This document shows positions 22,431 to 30,430 of a stretch of DNA of 31,857 bases, piece by piece; positions within the stretch are counted from its first letter, which is position 1, and each line of letters starts with the position of its first letter. The notes under the pieces are model-generated. The model saw only the letters and a program-made list of their open reading frames with translations, did not search any database and had not been told where the DNA came from. Both the position numbers and the translations under genes were made by a program. Source of the DNA: CAYLMG01 sp964464635 (GTDB lineage: Bacteria; Planctomycetota; Phycisphaerae; Sedimentisphaerales; Anaerobacaceae). The stretch lies in the NCBI GenBank assembly GCA_964464635.1, contig CAYXGT010000020.1:1-31857 (forward strand), given 5' to 3'.

Positions 22431-23366
22431 TTAAGAAGAAAGGCTAAGACCAAAGGCGGTAGCCCAGTTTATCTGACAATTTCTCCTGTCAACGTCCATC
22501 TGGCCGTTGTTCAACACCTTAACAGCAGACAAACAGTCACCAACGTGAGCGGCAATATTAATTTTTTTTGCGATTTTCTGATATACATCCCTCTCGACGA
22601 ACGCCCCCGAGATGAAAACAACCCTTTCTATCGTTGCTTTTTTGTACATAGAGGCAAAATGTTTTTTACACGCTTCGAGCTCGAGAGCCAGCCTCGAAAA
22701 ATCCTCGCTCTTTTTCAATTGTTTTATTCCTATGCGAATTGAGCGGGCGAACAGCAAATTCTTGTGTCTGCAGATAACAACATTTGTAATATTACTGTCG
22801 AGGTCAATTAGCATAACGACGGTCTTAAGGTCGGCCTGACGTCTTCCAAAGAAACGGTTGTAACTGTTTGTAAGGGCAAGAGGCCAGACACCCAAAGTTT
22901 TTATTCTGAGGTTGGCCTTCTCATATATAGCCAGATGCCTGTTTATTTTTTCTCTCTCGGTAGCAACGACGACGACGTTATCATCCTCGGCGGTGATGTA
23001 TTTGACCAATGCCTGGTCGGGAGAAAACGGCAATCTTTGCTTCACTTTCGAAAGAATAACGTCATCTAAATTTCGGCCTTCACTTTTCGGCAGTTTAATA
23101 TGGTCGATAAAAACATCGGCGGCCGGTATAGAAGCAATGATATCTCTATTGAGGAATTTATGTTTTGTAGCAAGCAACTGTAAGGTTTCGATGGCCCATT
23201 TCTGCCAATCGCTGCTTCCAGGCTGAATATGTGACGGACACTCTTCGCCGGCACCAGCGATGAGCACAAGACCGTCACGAGTTTCCTTAAGCTGAGCGAC
23301 CCTGACGGCATCATTACTGATATCGATACCGACCGGGTAAGTATTATTTTTCAAAAAACCAAACAT
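22431..23366 (-). CDS. pilM: PilM-like actin-fold protein
   Basis: This 311-residue protein has the actin-like phosphate-1 motif PVGIDISNDAVRVAQL near its N-terminus, KLPKSEGRNLDDVILSKVKQ as the PilM/GspL-type subdomain, and VVMLIDLDSNITNVVICR as the phosphate-2-like motif. It forms the cytoplasmic ring that receives the PilN tail. ATG 23366 is chosen (GGATGG about seven bases upstream); the extended frame begins at GTG 23387. It leads the nine-gene pilus operon; no clear sigma70 boxes are visible in front, though a TATAAG lies about 70 bp upstream. Confidence 0.87.
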   Translation of the reverse strand: MFGFLKNNTYPVGIDISNDAVRVAQLKETRDGLVLIAGAGEECPSHIQPGSSDWQKWAIETLQLLATKHKFLNRDIIASIPAADVFIDHIKLPKSEGRNLDDVILSKVKQRLPFSPDQALVKYITAEDDNVVVVATEREKINRHLAIYEKANLRIKTLGVWPLALTNSYNRFFGRRQADLKTVVMLIDLDSNITNVVICRHKNLLFARSIRIGIKQLKKSEDFSRLALELEACKKHFASMYKKATIERVVFISGAFVERDVYQKIAKKINIAAHVGDCLSAVKVLNNGQMDVDRRNCQINWATAFGLSLSS

Positions 23367-23983
23367 AATATACCATCCAAAGCGCACACGTCTCAGGCGA
23401 GCGGATGCTACAGCTCGGAGACAATTACGTTTACCTTATACATAATCGTCCAAAAACAGGGCTATATTAGAAGCCTAAAAGGCTGCCCCTAAGCCTATTT
23501 ATAAAGCTCCAACATAAAATATATGAAAAAAAAACTGAGCCTGCCGGTAAGAGAGAAAAATAATTCTTACAAGTTTGCAAAAAATTTTAACCACCGAACG
23601 GCAAGACCGATAAAAGATGGAGGTTCAGGCATTTATTAAAGAAAAAGCATACAACAGGTCCGGCTGAGAAAAACAACGGCGAGGCCTGCTGACCAGGCTC
23701 ATCTGCTTTTATTTTCCATACAATATTTTTAACAGGATATAAAATCAGGGTAATTAAAAATAAAGTTTTCCGGGTTCGAGCCTAAGCAGAGTCTGATAAA
23801 AGAAGCGCCTGAAAATCCTTAAAAAAGCCGAATTTTATGGGGCATCGGCAACATCCCGCTAAAAATCCCTGATTTAACGATAAAAAGGCTGTTCTACACT
23901 TTGCCCGTATCGCTAAAGAAGACATTTAAGGCTGCCGGTAACTTAATAAGAAATGAGCGGGCCCTGCTCCGACGGGACAGGAG
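23367..23983. other. 617-bp intergenic region between gpsA and pilM
   Basis: No gene is seen on either strand. The stretch is AT-rich with several small hairpins: AGCCTAAAAGGCT at about 23471-23483 and GCTCCGACGGGACAGGAGC near 23967-23985 (the latter could terminate gpsA). It likely holds the promoter and a long leader of the pilM operon. A segment at about 23837-23912 was examined as a riboswitch and not accepted. Confidence 0.4.
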
Positions 23984-24997
23984 CTATTCACTTTTAAGCT
24001 TCCTCGTCATTAAATCCCCGATTGCTTTGTGGACGGGTTTATTTTCAAAGAGAACCTGGTTGACAGCCTCCGCAATCGGCATTTCAACATTATATTTTTT
24101 GGCGAGCTCGATAACAGATTTGCAGGTTGTAACGCCTTCTACCACTGAGTGAGTAGCAGCCAGTGCGTTGTTTCTGTCCAGCCCTTTACCAATCCTTTCA
24201 CCGAAGGAGCGGTTTCTTCCCTTTGGAGAGATGCAGGTTGTCACGAGGTCACCGAGTCCGGTCAGGCCGGCAAAGGTTTGCGGTTTCGCTCCGCAGGCGA
24301 TGCCGAGCCGTGTTATCTCGGCAAGTCCCCTGCTCAGAAGAGCGGCTTTTGCATTGTCACCGGCACCGATACCGTCAACGATTCCCGCGGCTATGGCGAT
24401 GACGTTTTTGCAGGCTGCCGCCAGCTCGACACCGACAAGGTCGGTATTCGTATAGAGGCGGAGCCAGTCAGTACTGAAAGTAAATTGAATCTTCTTTCCG
24501 AGTTCGTCATCCTCAGATGCGACGCAGGCTGTAGCCGGCAGCTTCCTTGCAAGCTCGTCAGCTATGGTCGGACCGGAAAGAACCGCAGTTTTAAGCTGCG
24601 ATTTACCAGCTGTGAGTACAGGCCCAAGGACATCTGCAATGATTTGTGTCGGCCTGAATAAAGTTTCATTCTCGATTCCCTTCGCAACCGAAACAATCGG
24701 GACAAAAGGGAAATATTTTTTGAGCCTCTCAAAAACACTCCGTATAAACTGGCACGGCACCGCGCAAACGATTAAACCGCAACCGGCAAATATGCGGTCG
24801 TCGGCGGGCTCAAAGCCGATACTGTCCGGCAGCTTATAACCGGGCAGAAACCTGACATTTTCGCGCGACTGCTCGATTTGCTTTAGCTGGGCGGCATCAT
24901 ATCCCCATACTCTGACAGGTACATTCTTCTCCGCCAGCAGCATCGCCAGCACCGTAGCCATCGCACCATCGCCGATTATGGAAATATTCTTAAACAT
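23984..24997 (-). CDS. gpsA: NAD(P)-dependent glycerol-3-phosphate dehydrogenase
   Basis: GpsA reduces dihydroxyacetone phosphate to sn-glycerol 3-phosphate, the backbone of phospholipids. I start at ATG 24997 (337 residues, the normal length); the longer frame begins at TTG 25057 and adds 20 residues not seen in the family. The Rossmann motif is IIGDGAMATVLAMLLAEKN, where GDGAMAT replaces the more frequent GxGxWGTA. Other hallmarks are VSVAKGIE, VLSGPTIADELARKLP (SGPSFA-type), ELAAACKNVIAIAAGIVDG with the catalytic lysine, and GLTGLGDLVTTCISPKGRNR. It stands alone between the pilus operon and the OLD/KTSC module. Confidence 0.95.
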   Translation of the reverse strand: MFKNISIIGDGAMATVLAMLLAEKNVPVRVWGYDAAQLKQIEQSRENVRFLPGYKLPDSIGFEPADDRIFAGCGLIVCAVPCQFIRSVFERLKKYFPFVPIVSVAKGIENETLFRPTQIIADVLGPVLTAGKSQLKTAVLSGPTIADELARKLPATACVASEDDELGKKIQFTFSTDWLRLYTNTDLVGVELAAACKNVIAIAAGIVDGIGAGDNAKAALLSRGLAEITRLGIACGAKPQTFAGLTGLGDLVTTCISPKGRNRSFGERIGKGLDRNNALAATHSVVEGVTTCKSVIELAKKYNVEMPIAEAVNQVLFENKPVHKAIGDLMTRKLKSE

Positions 24998-25055
24998 TCC
25001 AGCATTAAAACAGCACCGAGGCAAAATTGCAACAACCTGCTTACTATTTATTCTC

Positions 25056-25215
25056 AACCACGAATTTGCACGGATTTTCGCAGACTGAAATTGATTCTCT
25101 GTTTTTTGACACTGATTAACACGGGATTTACACTGATTCTTTTATATTTAGCCTGCCGTTTCACCGCAGGTCTTTTTATTTTCAACCACTAATTAACACG
25201 AAAATACACGAATAA
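25056..25215. repeat. Dispersed microrepeats flanking the KTSC gene
   Basis: Three degenerate copies occur at 25056-25087 (AACCACGAATTTGCACGGAT), 25110-25140 (CACTGATTAACACGGGATTT) and 25183-25215 (AACCACTAATTAACACGAAA). They fill most of the 300-bp gap between gpsA and the KTSC gene and match the family at 3943-4123. Confidence 0.6.
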
Positions 25216-25299
25216 ATTTCAGACGGGATTGTCAAACTGATAATAAATCAAATCCTGAATTGTCTCTACTTCCCTATCTTGCATAACATTACATAACCA

Positions 25300-25512
25300 T
25301 TAACGAACCTTAACGCATATATATTGTTCTTTGATATGGGTATTCATGTATCTACCTTTTGAAGTAGAACTTAGTAAATTATCATATTCATGTTTAGGTA
25401 CATTAGAGTATTGATAAATACTACCTGTATTGAATTCTACTTCCAATACTTTTGTGTTTACATCATATCCTATCGATTTTATGTTGCTTGATTTAACTCT
25501 GATCCTTTGCAT
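25300..25512 (-). CDS. KTSC-domain small protein
   Basis: The 70-residue protein is one KTSC domain: SSNIKSIGYDVNTKVLEVEF, then GSIYQYSNVPKHEYDNLL and SKGRYMNTHIKEQY, the classical beta-sheet sentence ending near HIK..Y. KTSC domains are named for their occurrence at lysyl-tRNA synthetase C-termini and occur in phage and mobile contexts; the function is unknown, possibly nucleic-acid or peptide binding. ATG 25512 has AAGGAG six bases ahead. It begins only 14 bp after the OLD-family gene and is AT-rich like it, so the two form one operon. Confidence 0.86.
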   Translation of the reverse strand: MQRIRVKSSNIKSIGYDVNTKVLEVEFNTGSIYQYSNVPKHEYDNLLSSTSKGRYMNTHIKEQYICVKVR

Positions 25513-25526
25513 ATGCTCTCCTTTTT

Positions 25527-27473
25527 TTACAATTGTATCTTCTGAGCGAATCTAATTATTTCTGAACATAATCGCATTAATGAGACTGACTTTTTTTCTT
25601 TTTTCCAAAGTTCTTCAAGAGTTCCCGCTATCAGAATCTTGTTTTTTCTCTTAACACCATCGTGCAATCCGAGATCTTGCCTAACTTTATTCTCGGCCTC
25701 AAGCCAGATATCTGCTCCGAAATCTGAATGAATTGTTTCATCAATTCTATTAGGCCACACAACCACTCCATTACCCCATATTATGTCTTTTGGTAAAGGA
25801 TCGTGATCTGGAGAGGAACATAATCTCAAAATGCACCCATTGTCTTTCTCATATTCTTTTCTTTTTGTTTCATCTTTTTCAACTTCATCCCCATCTGCAT
25901 CAAAAATCACAAAGAACGGAATTTCCATTTCTAGGGCTATTGCAACTAGTCTACTTAAATTCTTTTTACCATCTGCTATAATGAAATGGCATCCAAGTCT
26001 CCGAAATTCGGTCATTTCTCCACTCATGTCTAATTGTGTTGCCAAATATGCAACATCTTCTTGTCCCTCGACTAAAACCGGCAATGCAGAAAAAAACAAT
26101 TCTCTCTGAGAAGGTTGCATTATCTGCGAAACACGAGCCATTAGTGATGTATGTAATTTTGGTTTTTCTCCAAGAGCTGTGCTAATTCGGTTCTCTAATT
26201 TATTATAGTCTGAATGGCTTACTTTTGATAATCTCCCACCCCGAATCTTGCGCACCATGCGTACGTTTTTAAATCCACGGCTTGATACAAAATATGGGCT
26301 ATGGGTTGTTACAATTACCTGTGCATTGTTTTCTGGAATTGTAAGTTTCTCTAATACATCAGCAAGATGCTGTGCCTGAGGAGGATGCTGATATAACTCA
26401 GGTTCTTCAAATCCTAATAACAACTTAGGACCACCTTTTTCTTCGTTACCAGCTAATTCGTGAAGCAAAGAAACCATGAATCCTCTTTGTAAACCATGTC
26501 CTGCTCTCGCCACCTCTCCAATAAATTCTCCATCACCAATCAATGCGCGTGCCCTAGGGTCACTGATTGCTATTGATTTCTTTGGATCATAATGCCATTT
26601 TAGTTCCAATCGCGCCCTTGCGTCTGCATAATCTCTCAAACGCTTCTCTATGCTTAACTTCAAATCATTAAGGGCAGATTTTTGTTTCTCAAGAATTTCT
26701 TCATATTTAACTTGCAAATTGCTTTTCATCTCTTCTATTTCTTCAGTGAAATCTAACTTTACTCGTACTGTTCTTGCTAGTAATCTTCCCAAGGCCGTTT
26801 GGCTTGCTTCATCTTGTTCTGTTGACGCATCCTTTACTGCTGGAATATATACCCACTGTACATACTTAGATAATAAGTTTGCTCCTCTGGTGAATCCGTA
26901 GAATTCATTATTATCCTTAATAATCTCACAAAGGTCATCATGCTTTTCTTCGAATTCGTGTAGCGCTTGTGTCATCGCAACCTTCGTATTTACTGCCGGT
27001 AATTCAAGATAGGTCTTTCGTATGTTGTTGTATATGCTTCTAAGTTCTGCAACTAAAGCACCTTTACCTTGGGCTTCAAAAAAAATAGCAAAGTCCTTCA
27101 TTACACGTCTATAGCCATGTTGTTTTACGGGAGCAGTACCTGTCTCTCCATCCCAAATTGCTTCTGCGCATGCGATGAGTTTGTTTTGTCTATAGTAGTG
27201 TTTGAAGTCTTCTTGTGCTTCTTGAGATAGGTTCTCAAAAGTTAATGTTATTCTTACCGGCTTTTCTTTGTATTTATGATGAAAATCTTCTTCTGTCAGA
27301 CTTAAAACGTCTGTTACCGTTGAAGCGTTCTCCCTAAAGAAAACATTTAGTGCCATTAACACAGCGGATTTACCAGACCCATTTGGCCCGACCAAGCATG
27401 TGTAATCATCAAATTTAATAGACTCATTTTCAAAAGATCTAAAATTCTCTATTTTTAACTCTGTAAGTTTCAT
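25527..27473 (-). CDS. OLD-family ATP-dependent nuclease (AAA/ABC ATPase plus TOPRIM)
   Basis: The 648-residue protein has an SMC/ABC-like ATPase: Walker A GPNGSGKS (29-36), a long helical middle with coiled-coil character (about 240-290), an ABC-signature-like LQRGFMVSLLHEL, Walker B LLLGFEEPELYQHP, and the H-loop VIVTTHSPY. A C-terminal TOPRIM nuclease follows, with Glu469 in VLVEGQEDVAYL and Asp525/Asp527 in FVIFDADGDE. OLD proteins are DNA nucleases; phage P2 Old blocks lambda, and GajA of Gabija is of this family but needs a UvrD-like partner. No helicase or reverse transcriptase is next to it, so this looks like a class 1 (stand-alone) OLD, here with a KTSC protein instead. It is visibly AT-richer than the flanking genes and lies between repeat clusters. 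Confidence 0.93.
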   Translation of the reverse strand: MKLTELKIENFRSFENESIKFDDYTCLVGPNGSGKSAVLMALNVFFRENASTVTDVLSLTEEDFHHKYKEKPVRITLTFENLSQEAQEDFKHYYRQNKLIACAEAIWDGETGTAPVKQHGYRRVMKDFAIFFEAQGKGALVAELRSIYNNIRKTYLELPAVNTKVAMTQALHEFEEKHDDLCEIIKDNNEFYGFTRGANLLSKYVQWVYIPAVKDASTEQDEASQTALGRLLARTVRVKLDFTEEIEEMKSNLQVKYEEILEKQKSALNDLKLSIEKRLRDYADARARLELKWHYDPKKSIAISDPRARALIGDGEFIGEVARAGHGLQRGFMVSLLHELAGNEEKGGPKLLLGFEEPELYQHPPQAQHLADVLEKLTIPENNAQVIVTTHSPYFVSSRGFKNVRMVRKIRGGRLSKVSHSDYNKLENRISTALGEKPKLHTSLMARVSQIMQPSQRELFFSALPVLVEGQEDVAYLATQLDMSGEMTEFRRLGCHFIIADGKKNLSRLVAIALEMEIPFFVIFDADGDEVEKDETKRKEYEKDNGCILRLCSSPDHDPLPKDIIWGNGVVVWPNRIDETIHSDFGADIWLEAENKVRQDLGLHDGVKRKNKILIAGTLEELWKKEKKSVSLMRLCSEIIRFAQKIQL

Positions 27474-27547
27474 ATTCCTTCTACCTTTTATATTTATTTC
27501 TTTTTCATTCGTTTTGATCTCTTTATATAAATAGCTTTTATCTAACT

Positions 27548-27577
27548 ATATTATCACTAATCCTTATCCTTTTTCAA
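27548..27577 (-). promoter_or_regulatory. Promoter of the OLD-KTSC operon
   Basis: On the minus strand TTGAAA (27577-27572) and TAATAT (27553-27548) are 18 bp apart. They end 75 bp before ATG 27473. Confidence 0.5.
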
Positions 27578-27636
27578 CAGCAAAATATTTTCTTTTTTAA
27601 TTCAATAAAGTCCGTGTAAATCCGCGGTGAGATAAG

Positions 27637-27759
27637 ACTTATTTCGCTGACTTATAGATATAAGCAATGTAATTGCTTATGTGTTTAAGGAAAGTTTGCG
27701 TTGGAAGCTCGCTTACAAAAGCAATCTTGACGATAAACACCTAAGTCAGCTAAATAAAT
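27637..27759. mobile_element. MITE-like inverted-repeat element
   Basis: ACTTATTTCGCTGACTTA (27637-27654) and TAAGTCAGCTAAATAAAT (27742-27759) are near-perfect inverted ends around an 87-bp core that also holds the palindrome AAGCAAT-GTA-ATTGCTT. Outside both ends is a direct copy of GTGTAAATCCG (27614-27624 and 27762-27772), belonging to the dispersed microrepeat, as if the element had entered such a repeat. No open frame lies in it. Confidence 0.5.
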
Positions 27760-27807
27760 CAGTGTAAATCCGTGAAATCCGTGGTTGCAAAATAATTTTT
27801 TATTTTA

Positions 27808-27835
27808 TTGATAAATCGGCCTGAATTAGTATAAT
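27808..27835 (+). promoter_or_regulatory. Orphan sigma70-like promoter with hairpin at the predicted start
   Basis: TTGATA (27808-27813) and TATAAT (27830-27835) are 16 bp apart on the plus strand. Transcription would start near 27842, exactly where the stem GTGTGTT-AGAA-AACACAC (27842-27859) begins, followed by GCGG-AGCA-CCGC. No real plus-strand gene follows; hflX lies ahead in antisense. Confidence 0.55.
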
Positions 27836-27940
27836 TCTTTTGTGTGTTAGAAAACACACGTAACGCGGAGCACCGCACGTTTCAGAACAGCAGTTCACGT
27901 CAAATATAATTGTAAATTCTTATTTACTAAGGATTTATAA

Positions 27941-28244
27941 ATGGAATTAACCAATAACCAGTTAACTAATTCACCTGTCCTGAGCAACGTCGAAGGACCA
28001 ATTAACCAACAGTTCGTTGTATTATCCTGTCAATCCTGTCAAAAAGTATCTCTACATTTGTCGAGAGAACTCTACAAATCAAACCTTTTTATGCAAAACA
28101 AAGCCAATTTTAAAAATGACCAAATGCCTGTAACTGCTTATTATAGAAGTGGTTATGGCAATTATGGGCTTATTTTCCGCCGAAAAAACAAAGCCAAACA
28201 AAGCCAATTCAAACCCAATTTTAGCCCAAAATTGGCTTTGTTTT
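27941..28244. repeat. Composite dispersed repeat upstream of hflX
   Basis: This gene-free stretch holds TTAACCAATAACCAGTTAAC-like words, the imperfect palindrome GTCCTGAGCAACGTCGAAGGAC (27977-27998), a doubled ATCCTGTC word, and AACAAAGCCAA copies at 28096, 28188 and 28198. AAAACAAAGCCAATTTT (28095-28111) is perfectly inverted at 28228-28244. Such words recur in planctomycete intergenic regions (recalled, not searched). The long plus-strand frame here is treated as spurious. Confidence 0.6.
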
Positions 28245-28297
28245 ACAATGAAATCTTCGCTTTTGCGAAAAATAGAAAAGGATGGATAATTCAGAAT

Positions 28298-29617
28298 CTA
28301 CTCTTTGATAGTCAATTGTACCGGCTGGAGTTTTTTGAGGGCTGTAAGCTGGTTTTGGCCCAGCTTTGCATCTACCAGGACGTAACCATCGTGATATTGC
28401 TGCTCGAGGATAACAGCGTTGGCCCGCAGAAAGCTTTGTATTTTTCCATCGGCTGGGCTGCTCCTGACCTGAATAAGGATTTGCCGGCCTGTGAATTTTT
28501 CAAGGACAATTTCAGTCAATTTCTCCAGGCCGGTACCGGTTTTGGCAGATACGGTGACGGCATCGGGGTACAAGGTCTGCAGCATTTCCAGCCTGCCGAT
28601 ATCGTCCAGTATGTCAACCTTGTTAAGAACGTCGAGAACAGGCTTGCCGCTGCAACCAATCTCTTTAAGGACATTCTTTACGGAATCAATCTGCCTTACC
28701 ACATCGGGATTCGAGACATCGACAACGTGCAGCAGCAGGTCGGCCAGGACAGCTTCCTCAAGGGTTGCCTTAAAAGAAGCGACGAGGTGATGAGGCAGAT
28801 TTTTTACGAAGCCGACGGTGTCACTCAAGAGCACTTCCAGGCCTCGCTCGAGAGTCCACTTTTTCGTTCTCGTATCGAGAGTGGCAAAGAGTCTGTCCTC
28901 AACCAAAACGTCGGCATCGGTAATTTTATTGAGCAGTGTGCTTTTACCGGCGTTTGTGTAACCGACGATACAAATTTTGAACAGCTCTTTCCTGCCACTG
29001 ATTTCCCGCAGCTTTCTTTTGTCGATATTTACGAGCTGCTCTTTCAGCTCGGCGATTCTTTTCTTGACGATTCTTCTGTCGATTTCGAGCTGCTTTTCGC
29101 CGGTACCTCTGGTGCCGATGCCGCCTACGACTCCTGCGGCGGTTGCGCCGCCGGCACCTGCAACGCTGTCAAGGTGCGACCACATTCTCGTCAGACGCGG
29201 ATAGGTGTATTCGAGCTGGGCGAGGTCAACCTGCAGCTTTGCCTGCCTTGTTTTCGCACGGGTGGCGAAGATGTCGAGGATGAGCTCGCTGCGGTCAATG
29301 ACCTTTTTCTTGATAATCTCCTCGAGGTCGCGAATCTGGGCCGGCGAGAGGTCATTATCAAAGATGACGACATCTGCTTTGAATCTTTTTACCCTCTGTG
29401 CGAGCTGTGCGGCCTTTCCCGTACCGATATAGAGAGCGGGATTTATACGGCGGATTTTCTGCTGGAACCTGTCGACGACGACGGCACCGGCACTTTCCGC
29501 AAGAGCGGTAAGCTCGGCCAAATCATCACCACCGCCATCTTTGGGCAGGACGGCAGCGACCAGAATGGCCCGCTCCCTGCTGACTCTCAAGGTTTGTCTG
29601 AATTTTTCCAACTGCAA
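28298..29617 (-). CDS. hflX: Ribosome-associated GTPase HflX
   Basis: HflX is a GTPase that binds the 50S subunit and splits stalled or heat-damaged ribosomes. The N-terminal domain has the family run IRRINPALYIGTGKAAQLAQ and VVIFDNDLSPAQIRDLEE, the glycine-rich linker GAGGATAAGVVGGIGTRGTG before EKQLEIDRR (about 154-181), then the G domain: G1 GYTNAGKS (219-226), G3 DTVGF (266-270), G4 NKVD (332-335). A C-terminal beta segment follows. The start is uncertain: the frame has no ATG, and TTG 29617 or the TTG two codons on (with AAGG eight bases upstream) are the candidates. It is followed on the chromosome by rpsU in the opposite direction, another translation gene. Confidence 0.93.
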   Translation of the reverse strand: MQLEKFRQTLRVSRERAILVAAVLPKDGGGDDLAELTALAESAGAVVVDRFQQKIRRINPALYIGTGKAAQLAQRVKRFKADVVIFDNDLSPAQIRDLEEIIKKKVIDRSELILDIFATRAKTRQAKLQVDLAQLEYTYPRLTRMWSHLDSVAGAGGATAAGVVGGIGTRGTGEKQLEIDRRIVKKRIAELKEQLVNIDKRKLREISGRKELFKICIVGYTNAGKSTLLNKITDADVLVEDRLFATLDTRTKKWTLERGLEVLLSDTVGFVKNLPHHLVASFKATLEEAVLADLLLHVVDVSNPDVVRQIDSVKNVLKEIGCSGKPVLDVLNKVDILDDIGRLEMLQTLYPDAVTVSAKTGTGLEKLTEIVLEKFTGRQILIQVRSSPADGKIQSFLRANAVILEQQYHDGYVLVDAKLGQNQLTALKKLQPVQLTIKE

Positions 29618-29911
29618 AACCTTATCAATAAGCCGAGGAAAGAATCTTTAGTATTTTACCAAATTTGCCTTTATTACTCAAGATAAGGCATTATAATCAA
29701 TTAATTCAAGGGGTCGGGGAGCAGAAATGACGGCCTGGCAGGCCAAAAAGTCTGTGCATTTGTAGAAAAACAGCAGAATAAAAAGTTTTTAGCTTTAAAA
29801 AAATATTTTTTTTATTAAAATGAAATGTCTTTATATTTTCGCCGAGAATATGAAGATAAGGTATATTTAAGTTAAAAAGTATTGTCATTAGAGCAGGGAG
29901 AGCTATTTTAT

Positions 29912-30103
29912 ATGCTGAAAGTCAAAGCTCGAGCGGGCGAAAGCGTGCAGCAGATGATGAGACGCTTCAAGAAGTTGTGCGAAAAGGAAGGCTTGATACG
30001 TGATATTAAGCGGAACAGCTATTACGAGAAGCCATCCGAAAAAAACCGCAGGCGAATGCGAAAAGCCAAGCGCACAGCCAACTTCGTTTTCACAAGTAAA
30101 TAA
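29912..30103 (+). CDS. rpsU: Small ribosomal subunit protein bS21
   Basis: The 63-residue basic protein opens MLKVKARAGESVQQMMRRFK, followed by KLCEKEGLIRDIKRNSYYEK and RRRMRKAKR, typical of bS21, which helps Shine-Dalgarno recognition on the 30S subunit. I use ATG 29912, with GGGAG about 11 bases upstream; the longer frame begins at TTG and adds ten residues absent from the family. The 290 bp before it are AT-rich, with only a small GGCCT-GGC-AGGCC hairpin at about 29733-29745 and no clear promoter. A strong terminator follows directly. Confidence 0.93.
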   Translation: MLKVKARAGESVQQMMRRFKKLCEKEGLIRDIKRNSYYEKPSEKNRRRMRKAKRTANFVFTSK

Positions 30104-30149
30104 TAATTTTTAACAAGTAAAAACCAGAAAAAGTTATTTACAAAACTTC

Positions 30150-30187
30150 AATCAGGCAGCCGTGCACGGCTGCCTGATTTTTTTTTT
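30150..30187 (+). terminator. Rho-independent terminator of rpsU
   Basis: A 30-nt perfect palindrome (30150-30179) with half AATCAGGCAGCCGTG is followed by ten T residues to 30187. This is a textbook intrinsic terminator 46 bp past the rpsU stop. Confidence 0.93.
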
Positions 30188-30430
30188 ACAACCGCCCTTT
30201 CCCACGACGGTAACAAAAAGGTAACAAAAACCGCAAGAAACTGTAACGTTAAACATAAGGATTCGAGACTTTTTCAGAAATTTTGCAGTATTTTGTAAAA
30301 ATTCAGTAAAAAGATGTAACTTTCTCTTTGTTTTTGCGTCTATAACTATAGAGAATAATAAGTGAGTTAACAGAAACGCAATTTCATTAAGGGCCCGAAA
30401 AAGTTTATGATGCAAACGGGAGGAACAGTT

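Noticed and set aside
23837..23912. Minus-strand segment with GGGCAAAG and TAGCGGGATGTTGCCGATG, reminiscent of a c-di-GMP-I (GEMM) riboswitch upstream of the pilus operon
   Set aside because: The internal GCAAAGCC block and the expected paired stems could not be placed, and it lies about 470 bp from pilM. A covariance-model scan would decide; without it I do not call it.
25527..27473. Gabija (GajA/GajB), PARIS or a retron with OLD effector
   Set aside because: No UvrD-like helicase, no separate TOPRIM partner, no reverse transcriptase or structured ncRNA gene is next to the OLD gene.
27941..29686. Plus-strand 581-codon frame
   Set aside because: Its 5' part is dispersed-repeat sequence and the rest is exactly antisense to the well-supported hflX gene; no ribosome site or recognised domain.
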